Shown here one piece after another: positions 8,869 through 16,197 of a stretch of 64,000 nt of DNA. Within the stretch, counting starts at the first letter, position 1, and each line of letters opens with the position of its first letter. The notes under the pieces are model-generated. The model searched no databases. It was not told where the DNA came from and saw nothing but the letters and a program-made list of their open reading frames with translations. The stretch spans positions 1 to 64,000 of the forward strand of contig JAQBQL010000066.1 in NCBI GenBank assembly GCA_028287035.1. The letters are read 5' to 3'. The position numbers and the translations under genes were made by a program. This DNA comes from Labilithrix sp. GTDB lineage: Bacteria > Myxococcota > Polyangia > Polyangiales > Polyangiaceae.

Positions 8869-8893
8869 CGGCACGCGCGTCAGGCGCGTGCCG
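8869..8893 (+). terminator. Perfect 10-bp hairpin after the unknown gene
   Basis: CGGCACGCGC (8869-8878) and GCGCGTGCCG (8884-8893) are perfect complements around a GTCAG loop, 12 nt after the stop of the 107-aa gene. No U-tract follows, so it is a terminator-like or RNA-stabilising hairpin rather than a textbook intrinsic terminator. Confidence 0.45.
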
Positions 8894-8932
8894 GGCGGCG
8901 ACAGGCGGGGCGGGAGCAGAGCGGACAAAGGA

Positions 8933-8969
8933 AAACGCGCGCTCGGCGAGGTATCGCCGGCGCGCGTTT
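8933..8969. terminator. Bidirectional intrinsic terminator between convergent genes
   Basis: AAACGCGCGC (8933-8942) pairs with GCGCGCGTTT (8960-8969). Inside, CGGCGA (8944-8949) pairs with TCGCCG (8954-8959) around a GGTA loop, with one unpaired T at 8943. Read from the minus strand the stem is followed by TTTTCC, and from the plus strand by TTTCTT. It lies 29 nt past the end of carD and probably stops transcription from both sides. Confidence 0.75.
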
Positions 8970-8998
8970 CTTCGTGCTGCCGCTCTAGCGCAGCAGGA

Positions 8999-9505
8999 TC
9001 AGTTGCTGACGAAGATCGACTCGATCTCGTTCTTCACGTTGTCCTCGGTCTGGGCTCGCGCGATGGCGATCTCCTTCACGATGAGACCACGCGCGGTGTC
9101 GAGCATGCGGCGCTCGCCGAACGAGAGCTGCTTGTCCGTCTTCAGGCGGTAGAGATCACGAAGGACCTCGGCCACGTCGTAGATGGAGCCCGTCTTGATC
9201 TTGTCCATGAACCCGCGGTAACGGCGGTTCCAGGTCTGGTTGTCGAACGCGATGGTGCGTTCCTTGAGGATGTCGAAGATCTCGACGATCTCGGCATCAT
9301 TGATCACGTTGCGCAGACCGACGGCCGTTGCATTGGTGACAGGAACCATGATCTTGCGGTCGGTATCCATGATGCGGAGCACGTAGAACTGCTGGCGGCT
9401 CCCGCCGATGTCCCGCTCCTCGATCTTGATGACCTCAGCCACACCCTGTGCGGGGTAAACGGCCTTGTCGCCGACCTTGAACTTCACGTCCGTTCCAGCC
9501 TGCAT
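8999..9505 (-). CDS. cdnL: CarD/CdnL family RNA polymerase-binding regulator
   Basis: At 168 residues the length matches Myxococcus CdnL (about 164) and lacks the DNA-binding tail of the larger CarD. The N-terminal RNAP-interaction domain reads FKVGDKAVYPAQGVAEVIKI, followed by QFYVLRI and DTDRKIMVPV. The helical C-terminal part contains FDNQTWNRRYRGFMDKIKTG and LSFGERRMLDTARGLIVKEI. CdnL binds the RNAP beta subunit and stabilises open complexes at housekeeping promoters. The ATG at 9505 is chosen because the conserved N-terminus begins there and an AGGAG lies 8 nt upstream. The longer frame to 9619 is leader sequence. A strong terminator follows. Confidence 0.95.
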   Translation of the reverse strand: MQAGTDVKFKVGDKAVYPAQGVAEVIKIEERDIGGSRQQFYVLRIMDTDRKIMVPVTNATAVGLRNVINDAEIVEIFDILKERTIAFDNQTWNRRYRGFMDKIKTGSIYDVAEVLRDLYRLKTDKQLSFGERRMLDTARGLIVKEIAIARAQTEDNVKNEIESIFVSN

Positions 9506-9651
9506 AGCGTCTCCTTCGGTCGAAACCGCGTATCGTCCTGGAGTGCACCCGCCCGCGTGAACCGCGGGAAGGAAGCTCCGGACCCAAAACACCTGCAGTG
9601 TGCACGTGTTTTGCTTCACCTACAGCGTCAGACGAAAAAGCAAAGTGGGAC

Positions 9652-9667
9652 TCGGAAGCGCTTCCGA
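9652..9667. promoter_or_regulatory. Perfect 16-bp palindrome in the cdnL leader
   Basis: TCGGAAGCGCTTCCGA is fully self-complementary. It lies between the putative cdnL promoter and the start codon, so it could be an operator or a transcript hairpin. No regulator is identified. Confidence 0.5.
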
Positions 9668-9749
9668 ACCCTTTCAATTGTGAACTGAAGTCTTGCGGGT
9701 CTCGGCAGATTCTCGTCTGCGAACCGCGGCTACAACTTCAGGCGGGCGT

Positions 9750-9779
9750 ACTGTACTTCGCGAGCACCTACTCTGTCAA
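9750..9779 (-). promoter_or_regulatory. Candidate sigma70 promoter for cdnL
   Basis: On the minus strand a perfect -35 TTGACA (9779-9774) is followed after 18 bp by TACAGT (9755-9750), which matches 4 of 6 consensus -10 positions. Transcription would start near 9743 and give a leader of about 240 nt before the cdnL ATG. Confidence 0.5.
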
Positions 9780-9874
9780 CCCGATTCTGGGAAACCCGCC
9801 ATCTACGCTCGAGTAGGAGTGTGTGAGGAAAGGGAGGGCCGCGCAAGGCGAAATCGTCGTGCGCCCCGGGCGGC

Positions 9875-10798
9875 TCAGCCGTCCCGCGAGAGCTCCTCGG
9901 CAAGGCCCCACCGCACGCCGCGGTCCGAGACGGTGAGCTCGCTCGCGCCGAGACGCTCGAGCAGCGCGAGGGCGACGAGCCCGCCAGCGACGATCACGTC
10001 GGCTCGCTTGGGGTCGAGCCCGGGCGCCTTCTTGCGTTCCTCGAGGGGTAGCCGCGCCAGCCGCTCGACGACGTCCGCCAGGTCGCGCGTCCGCAGGGTG
10101 TGGCCGTGGACGCGCGCGCCGTCGTACGTCGTCATCTCCAGCGCGACGGCGGTGAGCGTGGTGACGGTGCCCGCGATGCCGACGACGGGGAGGCCTCGCG
10201 CCGCGTCGGGGATGCTCGCGAACGTCTCGCGTGCCGCGGCGGTCACGGCGGCGCGCTCGGCCTCGCTCGGCGGGTCGGAGCGCACGTGGCGCTCGGTGAG
10301 CCGCACGCTGCCGACGTCGTAGCTATGGGCGTAGCTCACCGCACGGGTGCGGCGGTCGCCGTCGACCACCTCCGTGCTGCCGCCGCCGATGTCGAACACG
10401 ACCACGCGCCCTTCGCCGGGAACGGTGAGGCCGCTCAGCGCGCCCGCAAAGGTGAGCCGCGCCTCCTCGTCGCCGGAGATCGTGCGGGCGTCGACGCCGA
10501 AGCGCGCCTTCACGTGATCGCGGACCGCCTCGCCACCGCCGGCGTCGCGCATGGCGCTCGTGCCCACCACCGCGACGCGCGCCGCGCCGAGGCGCTTCAC
10601 TACGTCGGCGTACGTGTCGAGGCACGCGTTCGTCCTCGCGATGGCCTCCGGGGCGAGGGTACGTGTCCGGTCGACGCCCTGACCGAGCCTCGTGATCGTC
10701 GCGTGCTCCTCGACGGCCACGAGCGTGCCGTCGGGGGCGCGCTCCGCGACGAGGAGAAGCACCGTGTTGGTCCCGATGTCGATTGCCGCAACGCGCAT
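9875..10798 (-). CDS. Ppx/GppA family phosphatase
   Basis: This 307-residue protein has the ASKHA fold. It opens with MRVAAIDIGTNTVLLLVAER (first phosphate loop), then VGTSAMRDAGGG, SGDEEARLTF and the second phosphate loop VFDIGGGSTEVV, with GIAGTVTTLTAV further on. It is short compared with E. coli Ppx (513) and GppA (494), fitting the two-domain type. The enzymes hydrolyse polyphosphate or pppGpp, and which applies cannot be decided from sequence. The ATG at 10798 has GGAGG 9 nt upstream, so the in-frame ATG at 10813 is rejected. Confidence 0.92.
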   Translation of the reverse strand: MRVAAIDIGTNTVLLLVAERAPDGTLVAVEEHATITRLGQGVDRTRTLAPEAIARTNACLDTYADVVKRLGAARVAVVGTSAMRDAGGGEAVRDHVKARFGVDARTISGDEEARLTFAGALSGLTVPGEGRVVVFDIGGGSTEVVDGDRRTRAVSYAHSYDVGSVRLTERHVRSDPPSEAERAAVTAAARETFASIPDAARGLPVVGIAGTVTTLTAVALEMTTYDGARVHGHTLRTRDLADVVERLARLPLEERKKAPGLDPKRADVIVAGGLVALALLERLGASELTVSDRGVRWGLAEELSRDG

Positions 10799-10857
10799 GA
10801 CTTGCCTCCACAAAATGCGAGAGGCCCGGGACCTTCGCCCCGAGCCTCCGACCGGCG

Positions 10858-10875
10858 TCGCCTCGGACGAGGCGA
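10858..10875 (-). terminator. Short hairpin after the OmpA-type gene
   Basis: TCGCCTC and GAGGCGA pair around GGAC just downstream of the stop of the OmpA-family gene (minus strand). The stem is 7 bp and has no T-tract, so this is only a weak terminator candidate between it and ppx. Confidence 0.3.
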
Positions 10876-10879
10876 GCCT

Positions 10880-11725
10880 TCAGCGGATGTTGTTGAGGTT
10901 CAGCATCTCTTCCACGTTCGGCTGCACGACCAGCTCGACGCGGCGGTTCTTCGCGCGGTCCTGGTCCGACTGCTGCGCGACCGTGCCCGCGACCGGGTCG
11001 GTGTCGCCGTAGCCAGCCGCCGACCAGCGCGCCGGGTTCAGCCCGCCGCCGGCGAACGACTTCGGGTTCTTGGGGTCGGTCTGCTTCGCCTCACCGATCA
11101 GGTAGAGGAGGACCTGGCGAGCGCGCGAGAGCGAGAGCAGCCAGTTGTCCTTGAAGGGGCCGCCCACCGGGTACTTCACGTTGTCGGTGTGCCCGGCGAC
11201 GACGAAGTAGCGGTTCATCAGGTCCTTGTCGCCGCGGATGACCTCGGCAACCTGCGAGAGGACCTCCTTGCCCTGCGGCTTGAGGTCGTCCCTGCCGGAG
11301 TCGAACAGGATGTCGCCCGGGAGCTGGATGACGAGGCGGTTGTTCCGGGGCACGACCTTGACGCCGATCGCGGTGAGCTTGTCGAGCTTCGCCCGGAGCT
11401 CGCGGAAGCGCTGCTCGATCACGGCGAGCTGGTCGGCGCGCTGCTTGTACTCGGCGAGGGCCTGCGCCAGCCGAGCGGCGTCGTCCTTCGACTTGTCGAG
11501 GCTGAGGCCCGCGTTCTTCAGCTGCTCCTTCATCTTCTCGATCGAGTTCGTCGCCTCGCCGAACTTCGCCTGGTCGTCGGCGATCTGCGCCTTCGCCGCC
11601 TTCAGGTCGGCGCTCAGCTTGTCGATCTCACGCTGCTTCGCCGCCATCTCCTCGTCGGTGTGACCGCAGCCGCCGATCGCGAGAGCCATCACCGCGACGT
11701 ACACCCAGACCCAAAGCTTCCTCAT
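10880..11725 (-). CDS. OmpA-family lipoprotein with coiled coil
   Basis: The 281-residue lipoprotein has signal MRKLWVWVYVAVMALAIGGC with Cys20 as the lipid site. Residues about 25-115 form a charged coiled coil (AKQREIDKLSADLKAAKAQI). A C-terminal OmpA/MotB peptidoglycan-binding domain (about 125-270) shows DILFDSGRDDLKPQGKEVL, VVAGHTDNVKY, WLLSLSRARQVLLYLI and DRAKNRRVELVV. It probably links the outer membrane or periplasmic side to the cell wall. AGGAGG lies 7 nt before the ATG. It may be in one unit with ppx (81-nt gap), though a small hairpin lies between them. Confidence 0.9.
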   Translation of the reverse strand: MRKLWVWVYVAVMALAIGGCGHTDEEMAAKQREIDKLSADLKAAKAQIADDQAKFGEATNSIEKMKEQLKNAGLSLDKSKDDAARLAQALAEYKQRADQLAVIEQRFRELRAKLDKLTAIGVKVVPRNNRLVIQLPGDILFDSGRDDLKPQGKEVLSQVAEVIRGDKDLMNRYFVVAGHTDNVKYPVGGPFKDNWLLSLSRARQVLLYLIGEAKQTDPKNPKSFAGGGLNPARWSAAGYGDTDPVAGTVAQQSDQDRAKNRRVELVVQPNVEEMLNLNNIR

Positions 11726-12061
11726 CGGACATCCTCCTGAATTCGCGCCGACGGTACTGGCCGCGCGAACGAGTCGTCAACGATGGTCCGACGGACGGCC
11801 GCCGATCCGGTACGAGCCGCGGCAGCCGGAAAAAATTATTTTTCGCGCGGGCCCACGCTTTTCGAAGCGGCGTGCACGAGTCGGCCGATGCCAGGTTTCG
11901 TAACAAATCGGGATTGTGTGAGACGAGCACGAATGAGGCTGTTTTTACGAGCCCGGCGGCCCGTTCAGGGGACGCCTGTCGTGGACGGCGACCCCCGGCG
12001 CGCTGGGTAGCACAGACCCGGGTGCGCATGGTCAGCCTGCTCACCCGTCAAGTTTTTTTCT
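11726..12061. other. Intergenic region between divergent genes
   Basis: No supported gene is present. It contains an AT-rich patch around 11828-11842 (AAAAAATTATTTTT-like), unusual for this genome, and ends with a T-rich run just before the histone-like gene's promoter. It presumably holds the promoter of the OmpA-family gene as well, but I see no clear -35/-10 pair for it. Confidence 0.5.
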
Positions 12062-12090
12062 TTGACAACTAACGTAGGTGACCATATACG
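12062..12090 (+). promoter_or_regulatory. Strong sigma70-type promoter of the histone-like gene
   Basis: A perfect TTGACA (12062-12067) is followed after exactly 17 bp by TATACG (12085-12090). An A/T-rich stretch precedes the -35 box. Transcription would start near 12097, leaving a 30-nt leader with an AGGAGG ribosome site at 12113-12118, 8 nt before the ATG. Confidence 0.75.
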
Positions 12091-12126
12091 TGGTGTACAT
12101 CAACCCCTCTGCAGGAGGCACTCGAC

Positions 12127-12441
12127 ATGGCTGCTAAGAAGAAGGCTGCGAAGAAGACCACGAAGACCCCGAAGAAGGCCGCTGGCAAGACCGCCAAGAA
12201 GGCGGGCGCCAAGAAGCGCGCCGCGAAGAAGACGACCAAGAAGGCCGCTTCCAAGAAGGCTGCCAAGAAGGCCCCAGTACGCAAGGCCGCCCCCAAGGCG
12301 GCGGCAAAGACTGGTCGGTCTGCGGCAAAGAAGTCGTCTGGCGGTCGTGGCGCAAGCCGCGGCAAGAAGAAGGCATCGCCGGCTCCCGCCGCGGTGGGGG
12401 CTTCGTCCTCCAGCGTTGGTCTGGACGCGGGCGAGGAGTAA
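12127..12441 (+). CDS. Histone H1-like Lys/Ala-rich nucleoid protein
   Basis: The 104-residue protein is made of AAKK-type repeats (KKKAAKKTTKTPKKAAGKTA), then PVRKAAPKAAAKTGRSAAK, and ends in a short acidic tail (LDAGEE). This composition is that of the eukaryotic histone-H1 C-terminal tail and bacterial HC1/AlgP-type proteins, which bind and compact DNA without a folded core. A strong promoter, an ideal Shine-Dalgarno and a large intrinsic terminator surround it, suggesting an abundant single-gene transcript. The function is inferred from composition, since low complexity prevents reliable homology. Confidence 0.85.
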   Translation: MAAKKKAAKKTTKTPKKAAGKTAKKAGAKKRAAKKTTKKAASKKAAKKAPVRKAAPKAAAKTGRSAAKKSSGGRGASRGKKKASPAPAAVGASSSSVGLDAGEE

Positions 12442-12510
12442 TAACTCCGCCGCAGAACCGTAAGGGTTTTGCCACCCTGTCCCGGAGCGCAAGCTTCGAG
12501 CAGGGGATTG

Positions 12511-12555
12511 GACGAGAGGGCGCTACCCCATCACTGGGGGCGCCCTCTCGTCTTT
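12511..12555 (+). terminator. Large intrinsic terminator of the histone-like gene
   Basis: A 13-bp perfect stem (GACGAGAGGGCGC at 12511-12523 with its complement at 12540-12552) continues inward as CCCC/GGGG and is followed by TTTAA. It lies 70 nt after the stop codon. Confidence 0.85.
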
Positions 12556-12629
12556 AAGCTGTTCAGCCGCGTCGTCCGTACACTGTACGCCCGCGCCCCC
12601 TGGCGCCCCCTTGGCAGGTGCCCGCACGC

Positions 12630-12987
12630 GGCGTCGCCGGGAAGTCGTTCGGATCCCTGACGACCCGCCGAGCTCCCGGCGTGCTTGGTGACGGCGAAAT
12701 CGTTCGGATCCCTGACGACGCGCCGAGCTGCCGGCGTGCTCGGTGACGGCGAATTCGTTCGGATCCCTGACGGCCTTGCGACCTGCAGGGACCGCCGCCC
12801 GCCGCCCGGCGCGAGCCGCGGTGAGAGAGGCGCCGGTCGGCAGGGATCCGAACGACTTCGGCGCCCTCGTACCCGCCGCGGAGCGTGACGCACCGTGAGG
12901 GATCCGAACGACTGTCGCGGGCGCGCCCTCCGCGGAGCGTGACGCACCGTGAGGGATCCGAACGACTTCCGCCGGCCCGGCGACGCC
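12630..12987. repeat. Inverted cassette of ~55-bp repeats with GTTCGGATCCCT core
   Basis: Three direct copies of CGTTCGGATCCCTGACG start at 12646, 12701 and 12756 (period 55). The first two belong to 55-bp units that are nearly identical. After a gap, three inverted copies (AGGGATCCGAACGAC) lie at 12842, 12898 and 12952 (spacing 56 and 54). A 38-bp segment is repeated exactly at 12876-12913 and 12930-12967. The outer edges also match in inverse: GGCGTCGCCGG (12630-12640) with 12977-12987, and the 18 bp at 12641-12658 with 12952-12969. There is no convincing gene inside, no cas genes, and the segments between cores are themselves repeated, so it is not a CRISPR array. The function is unknown. 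Confidence 0.85.
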
Positions 12988-13010
12988 ACGCCCGCACGGA
13001 GGCGTGACCG

Positions 13011-14639
13011 TCAGTCGCCGAGATAGAGCCGGAGGGCCTCGGCGGCGGCGCGCCGGTCGAAGGGGACGCCCTTCAGCTCGTCGCGTTCGCCGATCTGGGC
13101 GAAGAGCTCGGTCAGGAAGACGTAGAACTGCTCCGCCTCGGCGACCGCGCCCTCGAGACGCTGCGGGTCGAGCAGATCCGTCTCCTCGAGCGCGCCGAGC
13201 GCGGCGATGAAGGCGTCGAAGCGCGGATAGTCCGCGGCACGCAGCAGCGGGTAGCCCATCGCGTCGAAGTACGAGAGGAACTCGCGGACGAACTGCAGCG
13301 AGGAGGGCCCGCTCCAGCGGTCCTCGCGCGTCGGCGTGGCGCGCGCCTTCGCGCTGAACGCCCGCGCGATCTGCGCGAACATCCAGACGTCGCGCCGCAG
13401 CCGCGTCGACAGCGAGCGCCGCGCCGCGGCATCGTCGAAGACGCCGTGCTCGTCGAGACGAGCGCCGAGAGCCTTGCCGAGGACGAGCACCGCGTTCTGC
13501 AACGCCGGCCGCAGGTTCGCCCCCACCGCGGCAACGGCAGCCCGCAGCTGCTCGCTCGACGCCTTGCCGTCGGCCGCCGGAAGGTCGTGCTCGAACGTGC
13601 GCCGCAGCTCGAGACGCAGGTTCGCGGCGATGCCCTCGAGCGTCGCCTTGATCGCCACCAGGCGGTGCGCCTCGGCCAGCATCTCCTCGTAGCGCGCCGC
13701 GATCTGCGAAGCGGGCACCTTGAAGAGCTCCCGCTCGTAGCTGTCGGCGAGCTGCTCGCCGGCCTGCTTGCGCAGGTAATCGGTGAGGGCGCGCGCATCG
13801 GAGCGCAGCACGCTGAGGATGAGGAACACGTTGCCGGCGGGGCGCGGCTCGCGGACGACGTGATCGAGCAGCGTCAGGTACCGGAGCATCCGGAACAGCG
13901 AGAGGATCGTCAGCGCGACGAGCTTGCGCGCCTGCTCGCCAGGCACCTGCCGCATCAGCTCGAGGACCCGCTGGTTCGTGATGCGGTCGAACTCGGGGCG
14001 GAACTCGAGGGCGGCCAGCGGGTTGAAGAACGCCGACTGCCCGACCTCGCGCTGCGCCACCGACAGCGTCGCGTAGAACGTGCGGAACGGAACGCGCGGC
14101 AGCCTCACCACCGCCCCCGTCACCTCGAGCAGGTTGGTGAGCGCGTGGCGCAGCACGAACAGCGACTCCTCAGGCGTGTCCTGCGTCTGGCTGCCCCGCA
14201 CGAGCCGCGAGCGCGCGCCGTCGTCCGGGAGGAGCATCTCGAGGTAGCGCTGGAAGACGAACGCGCGCTCCTGATCCCCGAGGAGGAGCCGCGACAGCGC
14301 CACCACCCGCTGCATGCCGTCGCGCGCGAGCGCGAGCGCCTCGCGGTAGTCCTGGGCGACGATCGCCGCCCGCTTCGGGACGCCCGGATGGTTTCGCGGG
14401 TTCGCGAAGCACGCGAGCCCCTTCAGGAGCACCTCGAGCTCGAAGAGCGCCTCCTCGCGCCGGTTCTCGGGCAGCCGCGCGATCCACTGTTCGCGCGCAT
14501 TCGCCTGCTCGCGGCGCAGCCCGCGCGTGTCCCGCAGGAGATCCGCGTAGGCGTCGGCGGCGCCGCCGGGCGGGAGCGACCGGGCGGGGTAGGCCGACCG
14601 AGGGAATCCACTCGGACGCGGCGCCACCGGCGGGCTCAC
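13011..14639 (-). CDS. Large soluble protein of unknown function
   Basis: The 542-residue protein starts with GTG at 14639, which overlaps the stop of the TrmB-like gene (GTGA junction), so translation is probably coupled. It is rich in Leu/Ala/Arg helices with no signal peptide or membrane segment. Visible stretches include LLLGDQERAFVFQRYLEMLL, GPSSLQFVREFLSYFDAMGY and FYVFLTELFAQIGERDELKG. I do not recognise a family. It is the last gene of a three-gene operon (AgmX/PglI-like lipoprotein, TrmB-like regulator, this gene), so it may act with the envelope protein upstream. Confidence 0.75.
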   Translation of the reverse strand: MSPPVAPRPSGFPRSAYPARSLPPGGAADAYADLLRDTRGLRREQANAREQWIARLPENRREEALFELEVLLKGLACFANPRNHPGVPKRAAIVAQDYREALALARDGMQRVVALSRLLLGDQERAFVFQRYLEMLLPDDGARSRLVRGSQTQDTPEESLFVLRHALTNLLEVTGAVVRLPRVPFRTFYATLSVAQREVGQSAFFNPLAALEFRPEFDRITNQRVLELMRQVPGEQARKLVALTILSLFRMLRYLTLLDHVVREPRPAGNVFLILSVLRSDARALTDYLRKQAGEQLADSYERELFKVPASQIAARYEEMLAEAHRLVAIKATLEGIAANLRLELRRTFEHDLPAADGKASSEQLRAAVAAVGANLRPALQNAVLVLGKALGARLDEHGVFDDAAARRSLSTRLRRDVWMFAQIARAFSAKARATPTREDRWSGPSSLQFVREFLSYFDAMGYPLLRAADYPRFDAFIAALGALEETDLLDPQRLEGAVAEAEQFYVFLTELFAQIGERDELKGVPFDRRAAAEALRLYLGD

Positions 14640-15475
14640 GGGGCGACCTTCGGCCGGGAGCGCCGCCCGTCCTGGTTCGATAGCAGCGTGTCGAGCCGCC
14701 CGACGCGGGAGCCCAGCATCTTCGCCATCACCCCTTCGATGTCGCGGCCCTGGCGCTGGTTGAGCAGCGTGATGTCGAGCGCGACCTGGCTCGTCGCGAT
14801 CTCCGCGATCGCCGTCGTCTCGCTGATCACGGCGGCATCGAGGTCACCCATCTCGGTCGCCGCGATGAGCGTCCGCCGGTCGTCGGCCACGATCGTGAGC
14901 CGGTGCTTCCAGAACTCCTCGAGCGCTGCCTCCGCGAGCCCGTAGCTGAAGACCTCGCCGGGGAGGGGAGGCAGCTCGGCGTGCGAGAACACGACGGCGT
15001 AGACCTTCCGCTTGGCGGCGCGCTTCAGCTCGGCGGAGATCTGCTCGATCTCGCGCGGCCAGCCGCTGATGACGAGGCGCTGCTGCGCGCCGCGGATCAG
15101 GCGCTCGGCCTCCTCGAGGATGCGCGGGTAGCCACGAACGCTGAAGGCATCCGGCGCGGCCGGCGACGTGTCGAGCTGCTTGATCGCCGTCTCGAGCTGG
15201 TCGGTCGACGCGTCGAAGCGCTTCCGGAGCAGCACGAGGAGCTCCTCGGCGGGCGCCGGCGCGAAACGCTCCGGCGTCCCCGCGATCGAACGCGCCGCCC
15301 CCGCCTTCACGAGGCGCCGGAGGACGCCGTACACGGCCGATCGCGGGATCTGCGCGCGCACCCCGACCTCGTACCCGGTGGCCGGGCTCTCCTGGAGCAA
15401 GGCCGCGTAGGCCCGCGACTCGTTGAGGCTGAAGCCGAGCGCAACGAGGGCAGGGACGACGTCCGGCTCGCTCAC
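14636..15475 (-). CDS. TrmB-like transcriptional regulator
   Basis: In this 279-residue protein the N-terminal winged helix (residues about 5-75) reads ALGFSLNESRAYAALLQESP, then RAQIPRSAVYGVLRRLVKAG, the pattern of TrmB-type sugar or metabolite-responsive regulators. The C-terminal part has a phospholipase-D-like sensor half (AQQRLVISGWPREIEQI) common in this family. It starts at a GTG (15475) overlapping the preceding gene's TGA, and ends overlapping the next gene's GTG, so the three genes are tightly coupled. The effector is unknown. Confidence 0.82.
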   Translation of the reverse strand: MSEPDVVPALVALGFSLNESRAYAALLQESPATGYEVGVRAQIPRSAVYGVLRRLVKAGAARSIAGTPERFAPAPAEELLVLLRKRFDASTDQLETAIKQLDTSPAAPDAFSVRGYPRILEEAERLIRGAQQRLVISGWPREIEQISAELKRAAKRKVYAVVFSHAELPPLPGEVFSYGLAEAALEEFWKHRLTIVADDRRTLIAATEMGDLDAAVISETTAIAEIATSQVALDITLLNQRQGRDIEGVMAKMLGSRVGRLDTLLSNQDGRRSRPKVAP

Positions 15476-16137
15476 TTCGCGCCCGCGTCCGCCTTGCTGA
15501 ACGTCTTCGGATGGAAGTTGAACGGGTAGTTGGCGCGCGTCTCGAAGCCGCCCTTGCTCGGGGCGAAGGTGATCTTCTTGATCACGTCGACGACGCAGTC
15601 GCCGATCCCCGGCTCCACGATGGAGGACTTCGTCGTGTCGACCGTGGCGTCGGTGACCTTCCCGGCCGGGTCGATGATCCACTTCACCGTGAGATCGCCC
15701 TCGACCCCGGGGTGGCTCTTCAGGCCGTTGTCGTAGCAGGCGCGCGCCTCGTCGCGATGCGCGAGGATGATCGTCTGGATGTCCTTCTGGCCGCGGCCGG
15801 GCTCCGACTGGTGACCGGGACCCGCCTTCGGGCCCGCATCGCCCTTCGTCTCGACCTCCGAGTGCGTGCTCGAGCCGAGCTTCGCGCCCTGCAGCTCGCC
15901 GCCGGGCGGCAAGGTCGAGGTCGTCGTGGTGCCGCCGCTCGCGCCCCCGGAGCTCACCTCGCCGGAGCTTCCAGCGCCAGCGCCGCCCGCTCCGCTGGTC
16001 CCGGCGCTGCCCGCGGCAGCCGGCGTCCCGTCGGGGGACTTGGCGGCATCGCCGCCGCCGCATGCGAGGACGAGCGCGAGCGACGCGGCTCCGAGGCAGA
16101 ACGGAAGGCCGAGCGACGTGGTCAGAGCGTTTCGCAT
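15472..16137 (-). CDS. AgmX/PglI C-terminal-domain lipoprotein
   Basis: The 221-residue product has a lipoprotein signal ending LALVLAC, then a long Gly/Ser/Ala-rich linker, then the domain seen at the end of AgmX/PglI and TonB-like proteins: ARACYDNGLKSHPGVEGDL, VKWIIDPAGKVTDATV, GIGDCVVDVIKKITFAPSK and YPFNFHP. Two conserved Cys residues are present. AgmX-type proteins take part in gliding-motility or trans-envelope complexes in Myxococcus. The ATG at 16137 is preferred; an in-frame ATG at 16161 would only lengthen the signal. It is the first gene of the operon with the TrmB-like regulator. Confidence 0.83.
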   Translation of the reverse strand: MRNALTTSLGLPFCLGAASLALVLACGGGDAAKSPDGTPAAAGSAGTSGAGGAGAGSSGEVSSGGASGGTTTTSTLPPGGELQGAKLGSSTHSEVETKGDAGPKAGPGHQSEPGRGQKDIQTIILAHRDEARACYDNGLKSHPGVEGDLTVKWIIDPAGKVTDATVDTTKSSIVEPGIGDCVVDVIKKITFAPSKGGFETRANYPFNFHPKTFSKADAGAK

Positions 16138-16197
16138 GGGTCGAAATGTACCTGAAGTCATCCGGATCTGTCGCCTTCGTGAAGTAGCATCGGAGGG

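Larger units (their letters stand above)
9506..9874. other. 369-bp gene-free region with the cdnL leader
   Basis: I see no convincing gene here. The region is less GC-rich than its surroundings and holds a candidate cdnL promoter (9750-9779), a perfect 16-bp palindrome (TCGGAAGCGCTTCCGA, 9652-9667), and an inverted repeat AAAACAC/GTGTTTT (9586-9592 and 9606-9612) extended inward by TGCA/TGCA with one C-C mismatch. A 72-codon frame at 9598-9816 looks non-coding. Confidence 0.6.

Noticed and set aside
9598..9816. 72-codon plus-strand frame in the cdnL leader
   Set aside because: There is no ribosome site, its composition is unlike neighbouring genes, and it overlaps the putative promoter and palindromes.
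12644..12664. tRNA T-arm-like GTTCGGATCC, suggesting a tRNA fragment or att site
   Set aside because: The flanking five bases do not pair as a T-stem and no acceptor or anticodon arm is present.
12630..12987. Possible CRISPR array
   Set aside because: The core is short, occurs in both orientations, the intervals are themselves repeated, and no cas genes are present.
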